Positions 42,713-50,687 of a stretch of 64,000 bases of DNA are shown here, piece by piece (position 1 is the stretch's first letter; the number at the start of each line of letters is the position of its first letter). The position numbers and the translations under genes were made by a program. The notes beneath the pieces were generated by a model that saw only the letters and a program-made list of their open reading frames with translations, searched no databases and had not been told where the DNA came from. Origin of the DNA: Advenella incenata (lineage in GTDB: Bacteria; Pseudomonadota; Gammaproteobacteria; Burkholderiales; Burkholderiaceae_B); the NCBI RefSeq assembly GCF_004217095.1, contig NZ_SHKO01000001.1:930001-994000 (forward strand). Direction: 5' to 3'.

Positions 42713-43381
42713 TCACGCGCCGTAGCGACGCAGCCCTTCCAGGTCAAGAATGGATACGGCGCCGTATTCCACATGCAATAATTTTTCACTTTGCAGTTTC
42801 TTGAGCGCCTGATTGGCGCGCTGGCGCGATACTCGGGCCAGATAACCCATTTCCTCCTGCGTGATGGCCAGCCGCTGTTTCAGGCCGGGATACAGCAGGG
42901 GATTGAACAGTTCGGCCAGGCAGCGGGCAACACGGGCATCGGCGTTGAGCAGCCGGTCATGTTCGGCGCGACCGATGAACTGTCCTACGCGCTCGTTCAG
43001 CATATCCAGCAGATAGCGGTTAAATGGAATGCTATTGTCCAGCAGCCACTCGAAGGTGCGGGAGGGCAGTCTGGCCACGTAGGAATCGCGCAGCGCTACG
43101 ACATCGTACTTGCGGCATTCTTTCTTCAGAATGCTTCCTTCTCCCAGCCAGCCGCCGACCGGAATGCCGGTAAGGGAGGCCACCTTGCCATCGGCATTAC
43201 CCACCGAAATTCGAATCAGGCCATCCATGACGCCGATCCAGTGATCTGCGGTCTCGCCCTTGCGCGCAATAAGGGCGCCGTTTCCGTAATGGGCAACAGT
43301 TACATCCTGCAGTACGCGTCGCTGGTGCTCGGGCGCGAGCAGATTGAACCACTGCGCGGCCTCTGGGGAAAAAGATGACAT
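42713..43381 (-). CDS. Crp/Fnr family transcriptional regulator
   Basis: A 222-residue regulator. The N-terminal cyclic-nucleotide-binding-like beta roll covers about residues 20-130 (GGWLGEGSILKKECRKYDVVAL). A dimer helix follows, then a winged helix-turn-helix at about 165-210, with EEMGYLARVSRQRANQALKKL as the recognition region (core SRQRANQALKKL). The R-S/T-A phosphate cassette needed for cAMP is not evident, and the four-cysteine pattern of FNR is absent, so the effector is something else. It is divergent from the acyl-CoA ligase/Liv operon with a palindrome between them and probably controls that operon and itself. Confidence 0.88.
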   Translation of the reverse strand: MSSFSPEAAQWFNLLAPEHQRRVLQDVTVAHYGNGALIARKGETADHWIGVMDGLIRISVGNADGKVASLTGIPVGGWLGEGSILKKECRKYDVVALRDSYVARLPSRTFEWLLDNSIPFNRYLLDMLNERVGQFIGRAEHDRLLNADARVARCLAELFNPLLYPGLKQRLAITQEEMGYLARVSRQRANQALKKLQSEKLLHVEYGAVSILDLEGLRRYGA

Positions 43382-43407
43382 AGGACTTACCCTAGAAAAT
43401 CATAGAA

Positions 43408-43423
43408 TGTCGTGATGGCGACA
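43408..43423. promoter_or_regulatory. Candidate operator for the Crp/Fnr-type regulator
   Basis: TGTCG-TGATGG-CGACA is a perfect inverted repeat with five-base arms and a six-base spacer, the geometry of Crp/Fnr family sites (TGTGA-N6-TCACA). It is 27 bases upstream of the regulator start and about 130 bases upstream of the acyl-CoA ligase gene. A direct repeat GTTAGCTTA / GTTAACTTA lies just beside it (43424 and 43443). Confidence 0.55.
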
Positions 43424-43554
43424 GTTAGCTTACAATCAAACCGTTAACTTAGCAACACATAAAGTTTCCGGGGCTTTTCGCCAAGACGGGATATCCGGAC
43501 CGGGACGGGCAGAACAAATAAATCAGGGCCCGAAGACACAGGCAAGGAGACAAC

Positions 43555-45525
43555 ATGCCGCAACAAGTAAACAGCACGAATGCCGCCATGCCGCAGACCT
43601 TTCCTGCGCTGTTGTTGCATCATGCAGCAGTTCGTGGAGGCCGACCGGCGCTCAGGGAAAAAGACCTGGGCATCTGGCAGACCTATACCTGGGCGCAGGT
43701 TGCTGCCCAGGTGCAGCGCGTTGCCAACGGCTATCTGCAGTTTGGGGTGCAGCCGGGCGAACATATTGCCGTTGTGGGCGAGAACCGGCCAAGGCTGTAT
43801 ATGGCAATGATGGCTGCGCAGGCAGTTGGCGCGATTCCTGTTCCCATGTATCAGGACGCCGTTGCGCAGGAGATGGTTTACGTGCTCCAGGATGCGAGTG
43901 TGCGAATTGTTGTTGCGGAAAACCAGGAGCAGGTCGACAAAATGTTCGAGGTGCGTGAACAGGTGCCTACGCTTGCTCACATCATTTATGACGACCCGCG
44001 CGGCCTGCGCCATTACAGTGATCCGCAACTGTTGTCCTGGGAAGACCTGCAGCAACTGGGCGACCAGTACGCGAGCGGGGCACCCAATGCCTATGCAGAT
44101 GCAGTAAACCGCGTTCAGCCAGATGACACGGCCGCGATGTTTTATACCTCGGGCACCACAGGCAAGCCCAAGGGCGTGGTGCTCACGCATGCCGCTCTGA
44201 TTGATCGGGCGCGGGTGATTCAGGAACTGGAAAATCTGACCGACAGGGAAGAGGTGCTGGCCTATCTGCCGCCGGCCTGGATCGGCCAGAATATGTTCTC
44301 TTACACGCAATTGCTGGCCACTGGCTTTACCGTGAATCATCCGGAATCACCGGCGACCGTGGCGATCGATATGCACGACATCGGGCCAACGTATTATTTT
44401 TCGCCACCACGTATTCTTGAAGACCTGCTGACACACGTAACCATTCGCATGGAAGACGCCGGCCGGTTCAAAAAATGGCTGTTCGATACCTGCATGAAGC
44501 TGGCCCATCGCGTGGGCGGGCGTATCCTGGATGGCGAAGCGGTCGGCGCGCTGGATCGTATTAAATATTCAATCGGTAATATTCTGATTTACGGACCGCT
44601 ACGCAACACGCTCGGCATGAACCGAGTGCGCGTTGCCTACACCGCTGGCGAGGCCATCGGTCCTGACCTGTTTCGCTTTTACCGTTCGATCGGCATCAAT
44701 CTGAAGCAGCTCTACGGGTCGACCGAAACCTCGGTGTTTGTTTGTGTCCAGAGCGACGGACAGGTATCGGCCGACACCGTTGGACCACCCGTGGCAGGCG
44801 TCGAACTGCGCATTGCAGACAGTGGAGAAGTGCAGGTCAAAAGCCCCGGCTTGTTCCGCGAGTATTATCGCAATCCCGAATCCACGCGTGAATCGTTCAC
44901 CGAAGATGGCTGGTATCACACCGGTGATGCCGGCATTGTTGATGCCCAGGGGCAACTGAGGATTATTGATCGTGCCAAGGACGTGGGCCGTTTAAGCGAC
45001 GGGCGTATGTTCGCGCCAAAATATGTGGAGAACAAGCTGAAGTTCTTCCCGTTTATCAAGGAAGCAGTGGCGTTTGGTGCAGATCGTGATTTTGTCACAG
45101 CCTTTATCAATATCGATCTGGAAGCCGTGGCCAACTGGGCCGAGCGGCGCAGCCTGGCCTATGCCGGTTATACCGACCTGGCCTCGCGTCCTGAGGTATA
45201 TGGGTTGATCGCAGATTGCATCAGCAAGGTTAATGCAGATGTGGCGCAGGACCCGCAGTTATCGGGCCTGCAGATCCACCGCTTTTTGATACTGCACAAA
45301 GAGCTGGACCCTGATGACGGTGAGCTTACGCGTACCCGCAAGGTGCGTCGCGCTTTCATCGCTGAACGCTACGGTGTACTGATCGATGCGCTGTTTGCCG
45401 GTAAACCGAGCCAGTACATCGAAACCGAAGTGAAATATGAAGATGGACGAACCGGGAAAATTGCTGCAGAGCTCAAAATTCATCCCGCCGTCGTTGTATC
45501 CGATACTTTGAAAAAGGCCGCATGA
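43555..45525 (+). CDS. AMP-dependent acyl-CoA synthetase, long-chain type
   Basis: A 656-residue ANL-superfamily ligase. The ATP loop YTSGTTGKPKGVV is near residues 197-209, the adenine-binding YGSTETS near 385, and the hinge motif DGWYHTGD near 450. The C-terminal half contains RAKDVGRLSDG. It should activate a carboxylate to its CoA thioester with ATP. Its stop overlaps the start of the Liv ATPase gene (ATGA), so activation and transport are coupled genetically. Substrate could be a long-chain, branched or aromatic acid; the sequence alone does not decide. Confidence 0.88.
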   Translation: MPQQVNSTNAAMPQTFPALLLHHAAVRGGRPALREKDLGIWQTYTWAQVAAQVQRVANGYLQFGVQPGEHIAVVGENRPRLYMAMMAAQAVGAIPVPMYQDAVAQEMVYVLQDASVRIVVAENQEQVDKMFEVREQVPTLAHIIYDDPRGLRHYSDPQLLSWEDLQQLGDQYASGAPNAYADAVNRVQPDDTAAMFYTSGTTGKPKGVVLTHAALIDRARVIQELENLTDREEVLAYLPPAWIGQNMFSYTQLLATGFTVNHPESPATVAIDMHDIGPTYYFSPPRILEDLLTHVTIRMEDAGRFKKWLFDTCMKLAHRVGGRILDGEAVGALDRIKYSIGNILIYGPLRNTLGMNRVRVAYTAGEAIGPDLFRFYRSIGINLKQLYGSTETSVFVCVQSDGQVSADTVGPPVAGVELRIADSGEVQVKSPGLFREYYRNPESTRESFTEDGWYHTGDAGIVDAQGQLRIIDRAKDVGRLSDGRMFAPKYVENKLKFFPFIKEAVAFGADRDFVTAFINIDLEAVANWAERRSLAYAGYTDLASRPEVYGLIADCISKVNADVAQDPQLSGLQIHRFLILHKELDPDDGELTRTRKVRRAFIAERYGVLIDALFAGKPSQYIETEVKYEDGRTGKIAAELKIHPAVVVSDTLKKAA

Positions 45526-46322
45526 GCATGAGTGACGAACGTCAAGCCAGAATCGGCAAGGTGATCCTTGATATGCAGAATATTTCGCTGCGGTTTGGTG
45601 GCGTCAAGGCACTGTCCGACATTTCGTTCAATGTAAAGGAACATGAGATTCGTGCGATTATTGGGCCCAATGGTGCCGGCAAAAGCTCCATGCTCAATGT
45701 AATCAACGGGGTGTATGTGCCGCAGGATGGCAGCATCCACTTCGATGGCCAACAGTTTAGCCGGATGACGCCGCGTCGCGCGGCAGAGATGGGGGTGGCG
45801 CGCACCTTTCAGAACCTTGCGCTGTTCAAGGGGATGAGTGTGCTGGACAACATCATGACCGGCCGCAATCTGCGCATGAAAAGCGGGCTGCTCTCGCAAG
45901 CCTTCCGCATATTCGGTGCGGAAAAAGAGGAAATCGCCCATCGCGAATTCGTGGAAAACATTATTGATTTCCTGGAGATCCAGGCCTATCGCAAAACCCC
46001 GGTCGGACGGCTGCCTTACGGTTTGCAAAAGCGCGTGGACCTGGGCCGGGCGCTTGCCATGGAGCCGCGCATGCTGCTGCTGGACGAGCCCATGGCGGGC
46101 ATGAATATCGAAGAAAAACAGGATATGAGTCGCTTCATTCTGGATGTGAACGACGAATTTGGTACGACGATTGTGTTGATCGAACACGATATGGGTGTGG
46201 TGATGGACATTTCCGATCGGGTAGTCGTGCTCGACTATGGTAAAAAAATCGGCGATGGTACGCCGTCGGAAGTGCGCTCGAACGAAGATGTGATTCGGGC
46301 TTATTTGGGTGTGGAGCACTGA
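45522..46322 (+). CDS. livG: Branched-chain amino acid type ABC transporter ATP-binding protein (LivG type)
   Basis: A 266-residue ATPase with Walker A GPNGAGKSS at 48-56, a Q-loop in the RTFQNLALFKGMSV region, a signature region in which LPYGLQKRVDLGRAL replaces the strict LSGGQ (as LivG proteins often do), and Walker B MLLLDEPMAGMN. The C-terminal BCA_ABC tail ends VRSNEDVIRAYLG. The start at 45522 overlaps the ligase stop; ATG 45528 is an alternative. The permease gene starts five bases after its stop. Confidence 0.9.
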   Translation: MSMSDERQARIGKVILDMQNISLRFGGVKALSDISFNVKEHEIRAIIGPNGAGKSSMLNVINGVYVPQDGSIHFDGQQFSRMTPRRAAEMGVARTFQNLALFKGMSVLDNIMTGRNLRMKSGLLSQAFRIFGAEKEEIAHREFVENIIDFLEIQAYRKTPVGRLPYGLQKRVDLGRALAMEPRMLLLDEPMAGMNIEEKQDMSRFILDVNDEFGTTIVLIEHDMGVVMDISDRVVVLDYGKKIGDGTPSEVRSNEDVIRAYLGVEH

Positions 46323-46327
46323 TCATC

Positions 46328-47257
46328 ATGGCTTACTTTCTTGAAACGCTTTTTGGTGGTCTGATGGGCGGCATGCTTTATGCGCTGGTCGGACTTGGGT
46401 TTGTTCTTATCTTCAAGGCATCGGGGGTATTTAACTTCGCCCAGGGCGCCATGGTGCTGGTTGCCGCGCTGTCCATGGCCCGGTTTTCGGTATGGATTCC
46501 GCAATGGCTGGGATTTGAAAATCTGCTGCTGGCAAATATCCTGGCGTTCATTGTCAGCGCCGGTGTGATGGTGCTGATCGCCATTCTGGTGGAGCGGCTG
46601 GTGCTGCGCCACCTGGTCAACCAGGAAGGCACCACGCTATTGATGGCCACGCTGGGCATCAGTTATTTTCTGGACGGACTGGGTCAGATTATTTTCGGCA
46701 GCTCGGTTTACTCCATCAATGTCGGCATGCCCAAGGATCCGGCTTTCATCCTGGACTCTGTGTTCGAGGGCGGCATTCTGATCAGCCTGGAAGACCTGAC
46801 TGCTGCGGTTATTTCGGCAGTGATGGTGGCGCTGCTGGCGTTCTTTTTCCAGTACACGGCTACCGGGCGCGCCTTGCGTGCCGTGGCCGATGATCACCAG
46901 GCCGCGCAATCTATCGGGATTCCACTGAACCGCATCTGGGTCATTGTCTGGGTGGTTGCCGGCATTGTAGCGCTGGTTGCCGGGATTATCTGGGGGTCGA
47001 AATTCGGCGTGCAGTTTACGCTGTCCACTGCCGCGTTGCGCGCATTGCCGGTTGTGATATTGGGTGGGCTCACATCGGTGCCTGGCGCCATTATCGGCGG
47101 CCTGATTATCGGCGTCGGAGAAAAGTTGTCTGAAGCCTACATCGGTCCGTTCATCGGCGGGGGGATCGAGATCTGGTTTGCCTATGTCCTGGCGCTGGTG
47201 TTCCTGTTGTTCCGTCCGCAGGGACTGTTCGGCGAAAAAATCATTGACCGCGTATAA
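46328..47257 (+). CDS. livH: Branched-chain ABC transporter permease (LivH type)
   Basis: A 309-residue permease with about eight transmembrane helices. It begins with the LivH pattern GGLMGGMLYALVGLGFVLIFKASGVFNFAQGA (core LVGLGFVLIFKASGVFNFAQG) and has the cytoplasmic coupling loop GRALRAVADDHQAAQSIGIP near 180-200 and a late GLTSVPGAIIGGL motif. It pairs with the LivM-type protein encoded next. Its place right after the ATPase gene marks one operon. Confidence 0.93.
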   Translation: MAYFLETLFGGLMGGMLYALVGLGFVLIFKASGVFNFAQGAMVLVAALSMARFSVWIPQWLGFENLLLANILAFIVSAGVMVLIAILVERLVLRHLVNQEGTTLLMATLGISYFLDGLGQIIFGSSVYSINVGMPKDPAFILDSVFEGGILISLEDLTAAVISAVMVALLAFFFQYTATGRALRAVADDHQAAQSIGIPLNRIWVIVWVVAGIVALVAGIIWGSKFGVQFTLSTAALRALPVVILGGLTSVPGAIIGGLIIGVGEKLSEAYIGPFIGGGIEIWFAYVLALVFLLFRPQGLFGEKIIDRV

Positions 47258-47274
47258 AAGGCAAGGGAATCCAT

Positions 47275-48339
47275 ATGTTTTATCGTGAAAACGGTCAGTT
47301 CAAAATCAGTTACCGGCAGGATCAGCAGATTTTTCCGATCAGGCAGGACCGTATCTTTATCGGGTTGCTGCTGGTAGCGGCTATTGTCGTGGTACCGCTG
47401 CTGTCTACCAATTACTTTTTGGGCGGGATCATGATTCCGTTCCTGATCCTGGCCATGGCGGCTATCGGCTTGAATATTCTGGTGGGCTATTGCGGCCAGA
47501 TTTCTATGGGTACCGGCGCTTTCATGGCGGTGGGCGCCTATGCCGCGTGGAACTTTGGGGTACGCTTTCCGGAGCTGCCGCTGATCTTTCAACTTCTGAT
47601 GGGCGGCGTTTTTGCCACTCTGGTCGGCATTCTGTTCGGGATTCCCAGCCTGCGCATTCGCGGCCTGTATCTGGCGGTGGCCACGCTGGCGGCGCAGTTC
47701 TTTGTAGACTGGACCTTCCTGCGCATTCCCTTTTTCACCAATAACTCATCGTCGGGTAGCGTGTCGGTGCCACGGCTGGACTTTTTCGGCTTGCCGATAC
47801 AAACGCCGTTGCAGAAATATCTGTTCGTCCTTGCACTTGTGATTGTGATCGCCGTGCTGGCCAAGAACCTGGTGCGCGGCGCCATCGGTCGCGAGTGGAT
47901 GGCTATTCGCGATATGGACGTGGCCGCTTCTGTTATCGGCATCCGCCCCATGTATGCCAAGCTCAGCGCTTTTGCCGTCAGCTCCTTCATTGTGGGCATC
48001 GCCGGCGCCTTGTGGGGCTTTGTCCATCTTGGTTCCTGGGAGCCCTCTGCCTTTGATCTGAACCGTTCTTTCCAGTTGCTGTTCATGGTGATTATCGGCG
48101 GGCTCGGATCCATCGTAGGCAGTTTTTTCGGGGCGGCCTTCATCGTGCTGGTGCCCATTGCGCTGAACCGGATTCCCGAAATGCTGGGGCTGTCGCTGGG
48201 CGTGGATACGGCAGCGCATATCGAGCATATGGTATTTGGCGCCTTGATTGTGTTTTTCCTGATTGTCGAGCCGCATGGTCTGGCGCGCTTGTGGAGTATT
48301 GCGAAAGAAAAATTGCGGATATGGCCGTTTCCGCACTAG
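47275..48339 (+). CDS. livM: Branched-chain ABC transporter permease (LivM type)
   Basis: A 354-residue permease with a polar N-terminal stretch of about 30 residues before the first helix and some nine hydrophobic segments. LNILVGYCGQISMGTGAFMAVGAY near residue 65 (core GYCGQISMGTGAFMAVG) and the coupling loop GREWMAIRDMDVAASVIGI near 205 are family signatures. Separated from livH by 17 bases. Confidence 0.93.
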   Translation: MFYRENGQFKISYRQDQQIFPIRQDRIFIGLLLVAAIVVVPLLSTNYFLGGIMIPFLILAMAAIGLNILVGYCGQISMGTGAFMAVGAYAAWNFGVRFPELPLIFQLLMGGVFATLVGILFGIPSLRIRGLYLAVATLAAQFFVDWTFLRIPFFTNNSSSGSVSVPRLDFFGLPIQTPLQKYLFVLALVIVIAVLAKNLVRGAIGREWMAIRDMDVAASVIGIRPMYAKLSAFAVSSFIVGIAGALWGFVHLGSWEPSAFDLNRSFQLLFMVIIGGLGSIVGSFFGAAFIVLVPIALNRIPEMLGLSLGVDTAAHIEHMVFGALIVFFLIVEPHGLARLWSIAKEKLRIWPFPH

Positions 48340-48412
48340 TTGTGTTCGGTTTGCTGTGCTGGATGTATTGAACAAATAAAACCTATCTGGATGAGAATCC
48401 GAGGAGAGAGAC

Positions 48413-49744
48413 ATGAAATTGCAAATGAAACAATGGATAGCCGCGCTGGGTGTTGCCGGTGTACTGGGTACGCTGCCGTTACAGGTGCAGGCCGCCGATG
48501 AACAATTTATCCCGTTGCTGACCTATCGTACGGGTTCGTTCGCCCCGCTGGGTATTCCCTGGGCCGATGGCAAGATTGACTACCTCAAGCTGGTCAATGC
48601 GCGCGACGGCGGCATCAACGGCGTCAAAATCGCCTATGAAGAATGTGAAACCGCCTATGCAACAGACCGCGGGGTAGAGTGTTACGAGCGGCTGAAGGCC
48701 GCTCATGGCGGCGCGTCGGGCTTTGATTCGCAATCCACTGGTATCACATTTGCGGTTTCCGACAAGGCGCCGGGAGACAAGGTGTCTATCGAAACGGTGG
48801 GCTATGGCTTGTCGCAATCTGCAGACGGTTCTGTATTTGAGTGGAATTTTCCATTGCTGGGCACCTACTGGACCGCCGCTGATGTCATGATTCAGGACAT
48901 TGCCAAAAAACTGGGTGGCGAAGATAAGCTCAAAGGCAAGAAAATTGCACTTGTCTATCATGATTCGCCCTACGGCAAAGAGCCGATCCCGTTGCTTAAG
49001 GCGCGCGCCGAAGCCAACGGTTTTGAGCTGCAGCTTTATCCGGTAACGGCGCCAGGCGTTGAACAGAAATCCACTTGGCTGCAAATCCGCCAGAAACGAC
49101 CTGACTACGTATTGCTGTGGAGTGCAGGCATCATGACGCCAACGGCCATTCGTGAGGCGCAGTCTACCGGCTACGCCCGCGACAAGATGTATGCCATCTG
49201 GTGGGCCGGCTCCGAGGGCGATGTGAAGGATCTGGGCCAGGTGGCCAAGGGATACAACGCCATTACGATTCACAATACCGGTGAAGCCAAGGGCAAGGTA
49301 TACGACGATCTGAAAACGCACCTGTTTGACAAGGGCAATGGCTCCAGCAAAAACACCTTGGGCACGATTGCTTACACTCGCGGCCTGGTCATTTCCATGC
49401 TGCAGGTTGAAGCCATTCGCACTGCCCAGGAAAAATACGGCAAGGGCAAGCATATGACGTCCGAGCAGGTGCGCTGGGGTTTCGAAAACCTGGACCTGAC
49501 CGAAGCGCGCTTGAAAGAAATTGGCTTTGATCAAATCGTCAAACCATTCAAGACCTCTTGCGCCAACCACGTCGGTGAGGATTGGGCCCGGATCGTTCAA
49601 TGGGATGGCAGCAAATTTGTTCCAGCTTCCGATCTGTATCAGGCTGACCAGAAATATGTGGGACCGCTGGTCAAGTCTGAAGCAGAAAAATATGCACAAT
49701 CAAAGAAAGTCACGCCTCGTGACTGCAGTAAGACTTCTTCCTGA
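48413..49744 (+). CDS. Periplasmic substrate-binding protein of the Liv-type transporter
   Basis: A 443-residue precursor with a clear Sec signal peptide (charged start, hydrophobic residues about 8-22, cleavage expected after VQA at residue 27). The mature type I binding fold begins DEQFIPLLTYRTGSFAPLG. It is much longer than E. coli LivK (369), typical of binding proteins for acids rather than leucine. A good GAGGAGAG ribosome binding site precedes the ATG. The ligand is probably the acid activated by the flanking CoA ligases. A GC-rich hairpin follows the stop. Confidence 0.9.
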   Translation: MKLQMKQWIAALGVAGVLGTLPLQVQAADEQFIPLLTYRTGSFAPLGIPWADGKIDYLKLVNARDGGINGVKIAYEECETAYATDRGVECYERLKAAHGGASGFDSQSTGITFAVSDKAPGDKVSIETVGYGLSQSADGSVFEWNFPLLGTYWTAADVMIQDIAKKLGGEDKLKGKKIALVYHDSPYGKEPIPLLKARAEANGFELQLYPVTAPGVEQKSTWLQIRQKRPDYVLLWSAGIMTPTAIREAQSTGYARDKMYAIWWAGSEGDVKDLGQVAKGYNAITIHNTGEAKGKVYDDLKTHLFDKGNGSSKNTLGTIAYTRGLVISMLQVEAIRTAQEKYGKGKHMTSEQVRWGFENLDLTEARLKEIGFDQIVKPFKTSCANHVGEDWARIVQWDGSKFVPASDLYQADQKYVGPLVKSEAEKYAQSKKVTPRDCSKTSS

Positions 49745-49761
49745 GGGATGAGGCACGTCCA

Positions 49762-49787
49762 CCCCCGGCGCGGTACGGTGCCGGGGG
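49762..49787 (+). other. Intercistronic hairpin after the binding-protein gene
   Basis: An eight-base-pair stem CCCCCGGC / GCCGGGGG with a ten-base loop, 18 bases after the stop and 40 bases before livF. There is no T-run, so it is not a full terminator. Such hairpins often protect upstream mRNA and raise binding-protein levels over the membrane components. Confidence 0.6.
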
Positions 49788-49826
49788 ATGGGCAACCCAT
49801 CAGACAGCACATAGCGGGATACCCAT

Positions 49827-50678
49827 ATGCAAACCACGCCAACTGCAGCAGACGCTGCCGCCAAGCCGGAACCTGAACGGCTTCTGCTGAACGTCAACGG
49901 CATTGAAGTGATCTATAACCACGTTATTCTTGTACTGCGCGGCGTTTCGCTGGTGGTGCCGGAAGGCAAGATTGTCGCGCTGCTTGGCGCTAACGGCGCC
50001 GGCAAGACGACAACCCTGCGTGCCGTATCGAACCTGCTCAAAAGCGAACGCGGCGACGTGACCAAGGGGACGATTCATTACCAGGACGAACGCGTCGACA
50101 GCATGACGCCGGCTGACCTGGTCAAACGGGGAGTGATACAGGTCATGGAAGGGCGCCATTGTTTCGGCCACCTGACCATCGAGGAAAACCTGCTTACCGG
50201 CGCCTATACGCGCAAGGTGAGCAAGGGCGAGATTGAGGCATCACTGGACCGGGTGTATCAATATTTCCCCAGGCTCAAGCAGCGTCGCACCAGCCAGGCA
50301 GGCTATACCTCGGGTGGCGAACAGCAGATGGCGGCCATTGGGCGCGCCCTGATGGCTGACCCTAAAATGATTTTGCTGGATGAACCCTCCATGGGATTGG
50401 CGCCACAGATTGTCGAGGAAATTTTCGAAATCGTACGTGACCTCAATACCCGTGAACGGGTGAGTTTTCTACTGGCCGAGCAAAACACCAACATCGCGCT
50501 GCGTTACGCCGACTATGGTTATATTCTGGAAAGCGGTCGGGTGATGATGGACGGCACGGCCCAGGAACTGGCCAGCAACGATGACGTGAAAGAGTTTTAT
50601 CTGGGCATTGAAAGCGGTGATCGGAAAAACTTTCGCGATACAAAATTTTATCGCCGCCGCAAGCGTTGGCTGGCTTAG
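49827..50678 (+). CDS. livF: Branched-chain ABC transporter ATP-binding protein (LivF type)
   Basis: A 283-residue ATPase with Walker A LLGANGAGKTTTL near residue 50, QVMEGRHCFGHLTIEENL, the signature YTSGGEQQMAAIGRALM and Walker B MILLDEPSMGLAP. A C-terminal extension of about 20 basic residues after the usual LivF end (KFYRRRKRWLA) is slightly unusual. It is the second ATPase of the importer and starts nine bases' distance from the next CoA ligase gene. Confidence 0.92.
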   Translation: MQTTPTAADAAAKPEPERLLLNVNGIEVIYNHVILVLRGVSLVVPEGKIVALLGANGAGKTTTLRAVSNLLKSERGDVTKGTIHYQDERVDSMTPADLVKRGVIQVMEGRHCFGHLTIEENLLTGAYTRKVSKGEIEASLDRVYQYFPRLKQRRTSQAGYTSGGEQQMAAIGRALMADPKMILLDEPSMGLAPQIVEEIFEIVRDLNTRERVSFLLAEQNTNIALRYADYGYILESGRVMMDGTAQELASNDDVKEFYLGIESGDRKNFRDTKFYRRRKRWLA

Positions 50679-50687
50679 GAGCAAAGA

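Noticed and set aside
45480-46319. A 279-codon minus-strand frame opposite livG
   Set aside because: Shadow of a gene with intact Walker motifs; no independent start signal or family resemblance.
48479-49699. A 406-codon minus-strand open frame opposite the binding-protein gene
   Set aside because: Exact antisense of a protein with a clear signal peptide and binding fold; long antisense frames are common at this GC content.
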